Positions 54,915 to 64,000 of a stretch of DNA of 64,000 bases are shown here, piece after piece. Location: NCBI GenBank assembly GCA_036365145.1, contig JAEOAD010000015.1:40893001-40957000 (forward strand), written 5' to 3'. The translations under genes and the position numbers were made by a program. The notes beneath the pieces were generated by a model. The model was given only the letters and a program-made list of their open reading frames with translations. It did not search any database and was not told the DNA's origin. The DNA comes from Orientallactaga sibirica (taxonomy: Eukaryota; Chordata; Mammalia; Rodentia; Dipodidae). How positions within the stretch are numbered: position 1 is the first letter of the stretch; each line of letters begins with the position of its first letter.

Positions 54915-55565
54915 TTTTTATTTATTTATTTACTTCAGAGACAGAGGGAAAGAGAGGGAGAATGGGCATGCAAGGGCCTCTAGCCACTACAAAAGAACTC
55001 CAGATGCATGTGCCACCTTATGCATCTAGCTTTGCATGGGTATTGGGGAATTGAACCTGGGTCCTTTGGCTTTGCTGGCAAATGCCTTAAATACCAAGCC
55101 ATCTCTCCAGCCCCTGAATGTTTTGTTTTTTTTTAATAATTTATTTTTATTTATTTATTTACTTAAGAGAGAGAGAGAGGAAGAGGGATACACACAGAGA
55201 GAGAGAATGGGTGCACAAATGAACTCCAGGCACATGCTCCACCTTGTGCATCTGGCTGATGTGGGTCCTGGAGAACTGAACCTGGGTCCTTTGGCTTTGC
55301 AGGCAAACACCTTAACCACTAAGCCATCTCTCCAGCCCCTGAATGTTTTGTGTTTTTTTAATATTTTATTTACTTATTTGAGAGAGAGAAAGAAGCAGAT
55401 AGAGAGAATGGACACGCCAGGGCCTCTAGCCACTACAAACAAACTCCACACGCATGTGCCACCTTGTGCATCTGGCTTACGTGGGTACTGGGGAATTGAA
55501 CCTGGTTCCTTTGGATTTGCAAGAAAGTGCCTTGACTAGTAAGCCATCTCCATCTCTCCAGCCTT
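54915..55565 (-). mobile_element. Three consecutive minus-strand tRNA SINEs
   Basis: Copies at 54915-55117, 55135-55342 and 55350-55565. The host string CTGAATGTTTT recurs before and after each, so they entered the same site one after another (or the unit was duplicated). Confidence 0.9.
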
Positions 55566-55737
55566 GAATGTTTTTAATGCTGTTATAAGTTGATGTTAAA
55601 CTTCCTAGACATAATAATGCACTGTAGCTATTGAGGGAACAATCCTAGATCTTAGGAAAGCTATTTAAAATAAATAAAATATTTAAACAGTGAAATGTCT
55701 ATGACTTGCTATGAAATATTTCAGTAAAATAAAATGC

Positions 55738-55900
55738 ATGCCAGGCGTGGTGGTGAATGCCTTTAATCCCAGCACTTGGGAGGCAGAGACAGAAGCATTG
55801 CCTTAAATTTGAGGCCATCCTGAGTCTACAGACCTGAATTCCAGGTCAGCCTGGTCTAATAAAACTAAAATAAAATAATAATATAAAATAAATAAAATAA
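55738..55900 (+). mobile_element. B1-type SINE
   Basis: Framed by AAAATAAAATGCAT on both sides; 3' part lacks GAGTGAGACCCTACCTC. Confidence 0.85.
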
Positions 55901-56069
55901 AATGCATACATACAACAGTGAAATATGGGAAAATGTTCATAAATTGGTCAGTCTTGCTAAAGCTTATCTCAGTCGTCATTGTAGTATTCATTCAATTTTT
56001 CTGTAAGCTTGAAATTTTATAAATAATAGCTGAGGAAGGGAAAACTTCCATATGTAATTTTGGTTCTCT

Positions 56070-56225
56070 GAGGCCTGGTGGTGCATGCCTTTAATCCCAG
56101 CACTTGAGAGGCAGAAGTAGGAGGATCTCCTTCACTTCAAGGCCACCTTGAGACTACAAAGTGAATTCCAGGTCAGCCTGGACTAGAGTGAAACCCTACT
56201 TTGAAAAACAAAAAAATAAAAAAAA
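56070..56225 (+). mobile_element. B1-type SINE
   Basis: GAGGCCTGGTGGTGCATGCC to GAAAAACAAAAAAATAAA. Confidence 0.85.
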
Positions 56226-56499
56226 TTAAAAATGACTTTCTTCCTAATACACAAAGACATCCTCCACCTGCCCCCACTTCCTAGGACCAATGAATGGATA
56301 AAGCTTTCTATTCCATATATGCTGGCCCAAAAAACTTAGCCCAAAGTATAGATGACATTGTATTTTAACAAGATCAAGTTTTCTGTTATGGTATCCTGCA
56401 AATTACTAGCAAGAATTGCCCTAAAACACACAGAAGAGTGTGAGATTGGCAAAGAGTCATGGTAATTTGAATGTATGTTCTCCATAGACTCAGGTGACT

Positions 56500-56805
56500 T
56501 TTTTTTTTAAGACATGTTTATTTATTTGCAAACAAAGAGAGAAAAGAGAGACAGAGTGAATGGGCATACCAGGGCCTCTAGCCACTGCAAATGACCTCCA
56601 GATGCATGCGCCACTGTGCATCTGTCTTTATGTAGATGCTGGGAAATCAAACTCAGATCATCAGGCTTTATAGGCAAATACTTGAGCTTCTGAGCCACCT
56701 CTCCAGCCCCGTTTTGTTTTTTTGCTTTTCAAGGTAGGGTTTCACTGTACCTGAGGATGGCCTGGAATTCACTGTGTAGTCTACCATGTGTGATACCATG
56801 CCAAG
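56500..56805 (-). mobile_element. tRNA SINE and B1 fragment, both minus
   Basis: tRNA SINE 56500-56710 ends CCACCTCTCCAGCCCC. The B1 fragment lacks the GGGTGGCC..AGTGCTGGG middle (jump from TGTGTAGTC to TACCATGTGTGATACCATGCC). Confidence 0.82.
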
Positions 56806-56847
56806 CAGAATGAAAGTGTTTTATTAAAGCTTGTAATTTGGGGCTTC

Positions 56848-57248
56848 AACCTTGTGGTAGTTTGAATATATGTCCCCCAATATATTCAGTGGTTTATTAC
56901 TTATAGTTTGCATCTGCAATCACCTTGCTAGAGGCAAGGTCACTGGGAGCCCCAGTCTTAAGGTGTGGTGATGGTTTGAGAGTCCATCGTAAAGATATGC
57001 AAATGTGCCTAGCAGGAGTTCCTGAAGTGTGCTGTGTGACCTTTTGGCTGTTTTTTTGCTCTGTGTGCTGTGGTGGCTGGTTGGCTTTTGCTCTCTCTGC
57101 TCGGCCTTGTGAAGAGCAGACTGCTTCTCCTGACTTTATGGAACTTCCCCTGGATCTGTAAGCTTCAATAAATAATATCCCTTCCTCCATAACTGTGCCC
57201 GGTCTGGAAGTTCATCTCAGCGAACCTGAAGCTGTCTGCAACAAACCT
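56848..57248 (+). mobile_element. Solo LTR, MaLR-like, young copy
   Basis: LTR 56853-57243 (391 bp), TGTGGTAGTTTG...CTGCAACA, with perfect 5-bp TSD AACCT (56848-56852, 57244-57248). Near full-length twin of 12463-12852. Confidence 0.94.
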
Positions 57249-57649
57249 CCTGGCTGGAGGAGGTGTCACAGGGGTCAGCTCTTGGAGTCCAGCCCCAAGG
57301 TGACACTGTAGATGGATCTGAATTTCAGCCCAAAGGTTTACTGAGAGGTCTGAGCTCTAGGGGTCCCTGTTGGTTTTGTGCTTGTTGCTTTTTGGTGTTG
57401 CTGGCTGGTGGTGGTTTCACTCCTTCTCATTGGATTTATGAATGAGAGCCAGCTTTTGCCACCATAGATGGAATTTCCTCCTCAATCTGTAAGCTTGAAA
57501 TGAATTCCTTCCTCCCATAAAATGTATTTGGTTTGCATGTTTATTCCAGCAAAGTGGAACCATCTACAATAGTGTCTTTGGTCCAGGCAGAGAACCACTG
57601 AAAGTAAGAGAATGCAATCTGCAGAAACAAGCAGGAAGCGATCTAATGA

Positions 57650-57840
57650 TACTGCAAGCAAACAGAGATAAAAGAGTGACAAAGAGAACGGACATGCCAA
57701 GCCTCCAAATGCCACAAATTAACTCCAGATGCATGCACCACTTTGTGTACCTGGCTTTACATGGGTTCTGGGGAACTGAACTCAGGTTTGTAGGTTCTGC
57801 AGACAAGCACCTTAACCACTGAGCCATCTCTCTAGCCCCC
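57650..57840 (-). mobile_element. tRNA SINE
   Basis: Minus-strand, ends CCATCTCTCTAGCCCC. Confidence 0.87.
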
Positions 57841-58040
57841 AAAGAAATCATTCTTTCAGCCACTATATATTTAAGTGTCCACTACGTACCTAACAGGTTC
57901 CCCTATACTAAAATATTAAATACGTACACCACAGAGTAGAAAACAAAAGCAATAGAATTTCACAAGATTTAGAATCATTTCTATAAAAAGAAAGTTCTCA
58001 GTAAATTTATAAATTAAAGTAACACAACTACATTCAATCG

Positions 58041-58212
58041 CTTTTTTTTTTTTTTTTTTTTTTTTTTTGGTTTTTCGAGGTAGGGTCTCACTCTGGCTCA
58101 GGCTGACCTGGAATTCACTATGTAGTCTCAGGGTGGCCTCGAACTCCCGGCAATCCTCCTACCTCTGCCTCCCGAGTGCTGGGATTAAAGGCGTGCGCCA
58201 CCACGCCCGGCT
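58041..58212 (-). mobile_element. B1-type SINE close to the MAST2-like exon
   Basis: Near-consensus with T run; host motif TTCAATCG on both sides (58033, 58213). It lies 180 bp downstream of the exon's donor in the transcribed direction, in sense orientation with the gene. Confidence 0.93.
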
Positions 58213-58680
58213 TCAATCGTTTTCTTGATACTTAGTACTAGTTACAACATAAGAACAATCAGAATATATTCAATATAATTTTACTCATTTTGAGAAACAA
58301 CATAAATACTAAAAATAAAAATAGCAGATATGTCAATGATGATGAAGATGAAGTAGTATAGCAATCCACCATGTTTACTTAGTAAAACTTACCAAGCCAG
58401 CAGTAAGAGAAGGTGCAGACTGTCCAAGGGACTGGTTTCTCATTCGAACCAAGTTTGATGCTTCTCCTGAAGACTGCCAAGTTGTCTGTCCCACACTGCT
58501 GTGTACAGTGCTGGACAAAGGGAGCAGCTGCTTACCTTTAAAGACAAGGGAAAAAAACATTCACAAAACTGTTTGTTGATAAATAAATGAAAACGTACAT
58601 TATGTAATGAATTAAGTCAAATAAAATCATATTCATAGAAACCATTATCCATTTGAGAATATGAAGTGATTTAAAAGTTC
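58213..58680. other. Unique sequence around the exon
   Basis: The only sizeable non-repeat block of the right part, as expected where an exon and its splice signals are preserved. Confidence 0.6.
58393..58535 (-). CDS. MAST2: Internal coding exon, MAST2-like (microtubule-associated Ser/Thr kinase, N-terminal region)
   Basis: Read on the minus strand, a pyrimidine-rich tract ending in TTTAAAG precedes position 58535, and GTAAGTTTTAC begins at 58392, so acceptor and donor are both good. The 143-nt exon begins with two bases that complete a codon opened in the previous exon (G|GT), followed by 47 codons with no stop, and ends in phase 0. It reads KQLLPLSSTVHSSVG..., then RMRNQSLGQSAPSLTAGL, a signature I know from the Ser-rich region before the DUF1908 and kinase domains of MAST proteins. 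The KQLLPLSS..HSSVGQ.TWQSSGEAS part fits MAST2 better than MAST1, 3 or 4, as remembered. MAST2 is a cytoskeleton-associated AGC-type kinase with a PDZ domain that binds PTEN. This exon encodes only disordered N-terminal sequence. No neighbouring exon was found in the window. Paralogue choice (MAST2 versus MAST4) is less certain than the family. Confidence 0.88.
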
Positions 58681-58685
58681 CAGAG

Positions 58686-59580
58686 CAGGGCTGGGGAGAT
58701 GGCTTAGCGGATAAGTGCCTTAACCGTAACCACGTAAGCCAGATGCACAAGGGAGCGCACACGTCTAGAGTTCGTTTGCAGTGGATAGAGGCCCTGGGTG
58801 CCCGTTCTCCCTCTCCCTCTCTCTCTTTCTCTCTCTCTCTGTCTCTAATAAATAAGTAAATAAGTAAATAAATAAAAATAAAATCTTTTAAAAAAAGAAT
58901 AAAACAACAGGGGGCTGGACAAATGGCTTAGCGGTTAAGGCGTTTGCCTGCAAAGTGAAAGGATCCCAGTTTGATTCTCCAGGATCCATGTAAGCCAGAT
59001 GCACAAGGCACACATGCATCTGGAGTTCGTTTGCAGTGGCTAGAGGCCCTGGTGTTCACATTTATTTGTCTGTCTGCCTGACTCTCTTCTCCCTCTCTCT
59101 CTCTCTGTCTCTCTCTGTTTGCAAATAAATTATTTAATTAATTAAATTACATTAAATTTTTAAAAAAGAATAAGACAACAGGGTTGGAGAGATGGCTTAG
59201 CAGTTAAGGCACTTCCTGCAAAGCCGAAAGATCCCAGTTCAATTCTCCAGGACCCACAGAAGCCAAATGCTCAAGAGGCACATGGGTTGGGAGTTTGTTT
59301 GCAGTGGCTGGAGGCCTGCAGCGCCCATTCTCTCCTTCTCCTCGCCCCCCCCGTCAGTTTCTCTCTCTCAAATAAACAAATAAATAAATATTTTTTTAAA
59401 AAAATAAGACAATAAAATATCATGGACTGAAAAGATGGCTCACTGGTTAAAGTTGCTTGCTTGCTAAGCCTGCGAGCTTAGGTTCAATACCCTAGTACAT
59501 AGGTAAAGCCACAAGGAAAAACTAGTGCATGTGCCTAAAGTTCATCTGTAGCACTAGGAGGCCGTGACACACTCATTCTC

Positions 59581-59621
<41 letters not shown>

Positions 59622-59640
59622 AAGCAATAAATAAATAAAC
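58686..59640 (+). mobile_element. Four tRNA SINEs in a row, same strand
   Basis: Copies at 58686-58895 (middle shortened), 58911-59165, 59181-59400 and an older one at 59420-59640. The motif AAGAATAA(A/G)ACAACAGGG(G/T) precedes the second and third copies, indicating successive insertion at one site. Confidence 0.88.
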
Positions 59641-59724
59641 TTATTTTTAAGCTGGGAGTAGTGGTACTCCCAAGGAATGTGTATTCTGCAGCATATGGAT
59701 TAAATGTCTTATACACCTTTACTT

Positions 59725-60140
59725 TTTAAGTTTTTATTTATTTATTTAATTTATTTGAGAGTGACAGAGAGAAAGAGGCAGATATATATAGAGAGAATGG
59801 GTGAATACACAATCTTGGGAGGCAGGGGTAGGTGGATTGCCTTGAGTCTGAAGTCACCCTGAGAATACATACTGAATTCGAGGTCACAATGGACTGTAGA
59901 GACCATACCTCGGAGAAGAAAAAAAAGGGGGGTTGGTGAAAGGATGGCACAGCGGTTAAGGTGCTTGCCTGAGAAGCCTAAGGATCCATGTTCATTTCTC
60001 CATATCCCATTTAAGCTACATGCACATGATGACACAGACATCTAGAGTTCATTTGCAGTGACTTGAGGACCTGGCATGCCCATTCTCTCTCCCTCTCTCT
60101 CCTTCTTACTCTCCCTCTCTCTCTGTCTCAAATAAATAAA
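59725..60140. mobile_element. Minus tRNA SINE tail, B1 piece, plus tRNA SINE
   Basis: Minus tRNA SINE tail half 59725-59805 fused to a diverged B1 3' part 59806-59920, then a plus tRNA SINE 59930-60140. Confidence 0.7.
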
Positions 60141-60141
60141 A

Positions 60142-60590
60142 AGCTGAGCATGGTGGCACACACCTTTAATCCCAGCACTTGGGAGGCAGAGATAGGAGGA
60201 TCGCTGTGAGTTCCAGTCCACCCTGAGAATACAGAATGAATTCCAGGTCAGCCTGGGCTAGAGTGAGACCCTACCTCAAAAAACAAAACAAAACAACAAC
60301 AAAAAAAAAAAAGTAAAAGAAAACAAAAACAAGAAGGACTACCTAGAAAGAGGAGAGTCCTCAGAAGGATGACAGTGGCCAAGAATACAAAGTACAGTAT
60401 GTTCATATATTAAAGTTCTCAATTAAACAAAAATTGTGAAGCCGGGTGTGGTGGCACACACCTTTAATCCCAGCACTCGGGAGGCAGAGGTAGGAGGACT
60501 GCCATGAGTTCGAGGCCACCCTGAGACTACATAGTGAATTCCAGGTCAGCCTGAGCTAGAGTGAGACCCTACCTCAAAAAAAAAGAAAAA
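60142..60590 (+). mobile_element. Two B1-type SINEs
   Basis: 60142-60320 and 60440-60590, the latter with host motif AAAAATTGTG on both sides. Confidence 0.88.
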
Positions 60591-60713
60591 AAAATTGTGG
60601 AGACTTCAGGTTAAGATGGTGGCATATAAACCATGCCAAAACAGCCAAGGGAGAAAAAGAAAAAGCAAACATACAAAAATAATGGCAAAATACACTTTTC
60701 TACTAAAAAAGTG

Positions 60714-60955
60714 GGGCCTGGAGAGATGCCTTAGTGGTTAAGCGCTTGCCAGTGAAGCCTAAGGACCCCAGTTCAAGGCTTGATTCCCCAGAACCCACAT
60801 AAGCCAGATACACAAAGTGGCACATGCATCTAGAGTTCGTTTGCAGTGGCTGGAGGCCCTGGCACACCCATTCTCTCTATATATATCTGCCTCTTTCTCT
60901 CTGTCACTCTCAAATAAATTAAATAAATAAATAAAAACTTAAAAAGTAAAGGTGT
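60714..60955 (+). mobile_element. tRNA SINE at the L1 deletion junction
   Basis: Full short variant, GGCCTGGAGAGATGCC to (AAAT)n tail, flanked by AAAAAGT; the L1 5' UTR resumes with GGTGTAT and at once switches to ORF2. Confidence 0.85.
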
Positions 60956-61278
60956 ATAAGACATTTAATCCATATGCTGCAGAATACACATTCCTTTCAG
61001 CAGCACACAAAGCATTCTCTAAAATAGACCATATATTAGGACACAAAGCAAATCTTAATAAATACAGGAAATTTGAAATAATTCCTTGCACTATCTGATC
61101 ACAATGAGATCAAACTACACACCAATAGCAAGAAAAGCTATAGAGCATACACGAAACCATGGAAACTACACAATACACTACTAAATGATGAGTGGGTCAA
61201 TGAAGAAATCAAAAAGGAAACCAAAAAATTCATAGAATCAAATGAAAATGAAAACACAATGCACCAAAACCTTTGGGA

Positions 61279-61504
61279 GCTGGACAGATAGCTTAGCAGT
61301 TAAGGCGCATGCCTACAAAGCCTAGGGACCCAGGTATGTTTCTCCAGGTTCCACGTAAGCCAGATGCATATGGTGGCATGTGCATCCGGAGTTCGTTTTC
61401 AGTGGCTAGAGGCCCAGGTGTTACCGTTCTCACTCTTTCTCTCTCCCTTTCTCTGTCTCTAATAAATAAATAAATAAAGATTAAATTTAATTTAATTTAA
61501 AAAA
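61279..61504 (+). mobile_element. tRNA SINE in L1 ORF2
   Basis: TSD AACCTTTGGGA, 11 bp, at 61268-61278 and 61505-61515. Confidence 0.92.
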
Positions 61505-61603
61505 AACCTTTGGGACACAATGAAGGAAGTCCTAAGAGGTAAATTTATATCTTTAAGTACCTATATCAAGAAATTGAAAAAAATAAAATAAAAAGAAATT
61601 AGA

Positions 61604-61735
61604 AGACAGGAGTGGTGGCACACGGATTTAATCTCAGCACTAGGGAGGCAGTACGGTAGTAGGATCATTGTGACTTCAAGGCCACCCTGAAACTACATAG
61701 TTAATTCCAGGTCAGAGTGAGACCCTACAGAAAGA
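61604..61735 (+). mobile_element. B1-type SINE, shortened
   Basis: Lacks CCTGGGCTA before GAGTGAGACCC. Confidence 0.82.
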
Positions 61736-61856
61736 GAAAGAAAGAAAGAAAGAAAGAAAGAAGGGAGGGAGGGAGGGAGGGAGGGAGGGAAGGAGGGAGG
61801 GAGGGAAGGAAGAAAGAGAGAGAAAGAGAGGGAGAGAGAGAGAAAAAAAGAAAGAA

Positions 61857-61899
<43 letters not shown>

Positions 61900-61966
61900 G
61901 AGAGAGAGAGAGAAGGGAGGGAGGGAGGGAAGGAAGGGGAAAGAAAGAAGAAAGAAAGAAATTAGG
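61736..61966. repeat. 230-bp purine-only tract
   Basis: GAAA, GGGA, GAGA and GGAA blocks with no pyrimidine over about 230 bp, grown from a B1 tail. Confidence 0.96.
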
Positions 61967-61968
61967 GA

Positions 61969-62490
61969 GGCTGGAAAGATGGCTTAGTGGTTAAAACATC
62001 TGCCTGCAAAGCCAAAAGATACTGGTTCAATTCTCCAGGACCCACAAAAGCCAGATACACAAGGGGAAGCATGCATCTGGAGTTCATTTGCAGCAGTTGG
62101 AGGCCCTGGCATGCCCATTCTCTCTTCTAAAATAAATAAAAATAAATAAATAAAATAAAATAAATAAAGTAGCCAGGCGTGGTGGCGCACGCCTTTAATC
62201 CCATCACTCGGTAGGCAGAGGTAGGAGGATCGCCAAGAGTTTGAGGCCACCCTGAGACTACATAGTTAATTCCAGGTCAGCCTGGACCAGAGTGAAACCC
62301 TATCTCGAAAAAACAAAATAAAATTAAATTAAATTAAAATTAAATTTAAATTTAATTTAATTTAAAAATAAAATGAAATAAAATAATAAAATAAATAAAA
62401 TTAAAAAGTATATTAAAAAAGATAAATAAATAAAAAGGAAAGGAAAAGAAAGAGAAGAAAAAGAAAAAGAAGAAAAAGAAAAAGAAAATT
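61969..62490 (+). mobile_element. tRNA SINE, B1 and AT/AG-rich tail repeat
   Basis: tRNA SINE 61969-62165, B1 62171-62320, then (AAATT)n and (AAAAG)n to 62490. Confidence 0.86.
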
Positions 62491-62492
62491 AG

Positions 62493-63010
62493 AGCTGGGC
62501 GTGGTGCACGCCTTTAATCCCAGCACTTGGGCAGCAGAGGTAGGACGATTGCCATGAGTTCAAGGCCACCCTGAGACTACATAGTGAATTCCAGATCAGC
62601 TTGACCTAGTGTGAGACCTTACCTCAAAAAACCTAAATAAATAAATAAATAAATAAATAAATTAGAGCTGGATAGATGGCTTAGCAGTTAAGGCATTTGC
62701 CAGCAAGGCCAAAGGATCCCAGTTCGATAGTCAGATGCATAAGGGGGCGCATGCATCTGGAGTTTGCAGTGGCTTAAGGCCCTGGCAGGCCCATTCTCTT
62801 TCTCTCTCTCAAATAAATAAATAAAGTATATTTAAAACAATTAAAAAAAAAAGAAATTAGAGCTGGGCGAAGTGGTGCACACCTTTAATCCCAGCACTAG
62901 GGGAGGCAGAGGTAGCAGGATCGCTGAGTTCGCAGTCACCCTGAGAGTACATAGTGAATTCCAGGTCATCCTGGGCTAGAGTGAGACCCTACCCTCAAAA
63001 TAAAACAAAA
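62493..63010 (+). mobile_element. B1, tRNA SINE, B1
   Basis: B1 62493-62660 with (AAAT)n, tRNA SINE 62664-62850 (GACTGGTTC-type middle shortened to GTTCGATAGTCAGATGC), B1 62861-63020. Each is preceded by AAATTAGAGCTGG, the shared insertion site within AAGAAATTAGA of L1. Confidence 0.86.
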
Positions 63011-63148
63011 AAAAAAGAAAGAAAGGTCGTGAGCAAACAACTTCATGCTTCACCCCTTAAGGCTTTAGATCAAGGCAAACCAAAAATCAGTAGACAGGAA
63101 GAAATAATAAAGATTAAGGCAGAAATTAGTGAAATAAAAACAAAAACA

Positions 63149-63395
63149 AGGGCTGGAGAGATGGCTTAGTGGTGAAACGCTTGCCTATGAAGCCTAAGGA
63201 CCCCGGTTCAAGGCTCGATTCTCCAGGACCCACGTAAGCCAGATGCACAAGGGGGTGCATGCATCTGGAGTTCGTTTGCAGTGGCTGGAGGCCCTGGCGC
63301 ACCCATTCTCTCCCTCTCTCTCTCTCTCCCTGCCTATTTCTGTATCTCTCTCTCTCTCAAAAAAAATAAATAAACAATAAAATTAAAAAAAAAAA
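63149..63395 (+). mobile_element. tRNA SINE in L1 ORF2
   Basis: Consensus-like, B box GGTTCAAGGCTCGATTC region with the 5-bp AAGGC insert also seen at 3494, 47155 and 60775. Confidence 0.9.
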
Positions 63396-63887
63396 AATCC
63401 AAAGAATCAATGAAACAAAGAGGTGATTCTTTGAAAGGATGGCTAAACAAGATTGATAAACCCTTAGCATATCTGACCAAGAGAGGAGACACAAATTAAT
63501 AAAGTTAGAGATAAAAAAAGCACTATCACAACAGATACCAGAGAAATTCAAAAAAATCATAGGGACATACTATAAGAACATATACTCCACTAAGTTTGAG
63601 GATGTAAAAGAAATGGATGATTTCCTTGATTTATTTATATGACCTACAAAATTAAATCAAGATGTGATTAACCACTTAAAAAGACCTATAACAAGTATGG
63701 AGATCCAAGCAGTTATAAAAAAAAAAATCTCGCAACTAAAAAAAGTCCAGGCCTAGATGGATTCACTGGTTAATTTCACCAAACCTTCATGGAAGAACTA
63801 ACACCAATGCTTCTCAAACTTTTCCATAAAATAAAAAAGGAAGGAATCCTACCAAAATCCTTCTACAAAGCCAGCATCACCCTGATA

Positions 63888-63931
<44 letters not shown>

Positions 63932-63935
63932 CAAA

Positions 63936-64000
63936 GCCAGGCCTGGTAGCGCACACCTTTAATCCTAGCACTCGGGAGGCAGAGGTAGGAGGATTGCCGT
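63936..64000 (+). mobile_element. B1-type SINE, cut by window edge
   Basis: First 65 bp of a B1 after an A run. Confidence 0.88.

Larger units (their letters stand above)
56457..57575 (+). mobile_element. Old MaLR-like LTR with three nested insertions
   Basis: The left part, ATGGTAATTTGAATGTATGTTCTCC (56459), and the right part, 57249-57573 with CACCATAGATGGAATTTCC and TCTGTAAGCTTGAAATGAA, fit one LTR. Inside: tRNA SINE (-) 56500-56710, partial B1 (-) 56711-56805, and a younger MaLR-like solo LTR 56853-57243. Confidence 0.75.
60599..63932 (+). mobile_element. LINE-1 copy 3, internally deleted, full of SINEs
   Basis: The left end GAGACTTCAGGTTAAGATGG equals the 5' end of copies 1 and 2. After about 115 bp of 5' UTR and a tRNA SINE, the text jumps at about 60960 to the ORF2 endonuclease end (ATGCTGCAGAATACACATTC), so most of the 5' UTR, ORF1 and ORF2 start are missing. 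ORF2 pieces continue between SINEs to 63886, then an A run of about 45 bp and a B1 reach the window edge. Confidence 0.88.

Noticed and set aside
55036..55539. 167-codon plus-strand frame
   Set aside because: It is the translation of three tandemly arranged minus-strand SINEs, with the same peptide pattern repeated.
61717..61965. 82-codon Lys/Glu/Arg/Gly-rich frame
   Set aside because: Produced by a purine microsatellite in a B1 tail.

Overview
This window is mammalian, non-bacterial DNA: one protein-coding exon in about 64 kb of intron made almost entirely of nested retroelements. The organism is a myomorph rodent. It carries B1-type (7SL-derived) SINEs of a lineage-specific form, tRNA-derived SINEs resembling the B2 superfamily, L1 copies of rodent type, MaLR-like LTRs and rodent-like endogenous retroviruses. 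The B1 body differs from the mouse consensus at many diagnostic positions and the tRNA SINE is not mouse B2. A dipodoid (jerboa or jumping-mouse group) is my best guess, as an inference from remembered SINE families.

The only exon I can support is on the minus strand at 58393-58535. It has a polypyrimidine tract and AG acceptor, 143 nt with an open frame, and a GT donor. Its 47 whole codons match the N-terminal region of the microtubule-associated Ser/Thr kinase family, closest to MAST2 as I remember it. Positions 1-58392 would then be the downstream intron of MAST2 (transcribed right to left) and 58536-64000 the upstream intron. I found no other exon.

Layout: 1-4560, partly unique sequence with an unrecognised broken coding-like stretch (264-640) and SINEs. 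4559-12146, L1 copy 1, loaded with six B1s and split by a solo LTR. 12147-14107, SINEs and a MaLR-like solo LTR. 14114-17282, a short class II endogenous retrovirus (ERV) with both LTRs, a 6-bp target-site duplication (TSD) and a tRNA-Ile-type primer site. 17283-25956, SINEs, microsatellites and old LTR remnants. 25957-about 35040, L1 copy 2, the most complete, split by a 1.15-kb minus-strand LTR and four SINEs. 35040-40463, LTR fragments, a solo LTR and an orphan ERV gag end. 40464-48361, a gammaretrovirus-like provirus with both LTRs, a 5-bp TSD and a tRNA-Pro primer site. 48362-58390, LTRs, SINEs and nested MaLR remnants. 58393-58535, the MAST2-like exon. 58540-64000, SINEs and L1 copy 3, which runs towards or past the right edge.

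No retroelement gene here is intact: all gag, pol, env, ORF1 and ORF2 reading frames are broken by stops, frameshifts, deletions or insertions. The value of the window lies in the readable insertion order (TSDs, nesting), the chimeric ERV, and a strand bias in which L1s and proviruses lie mostly antisense to the host gene.
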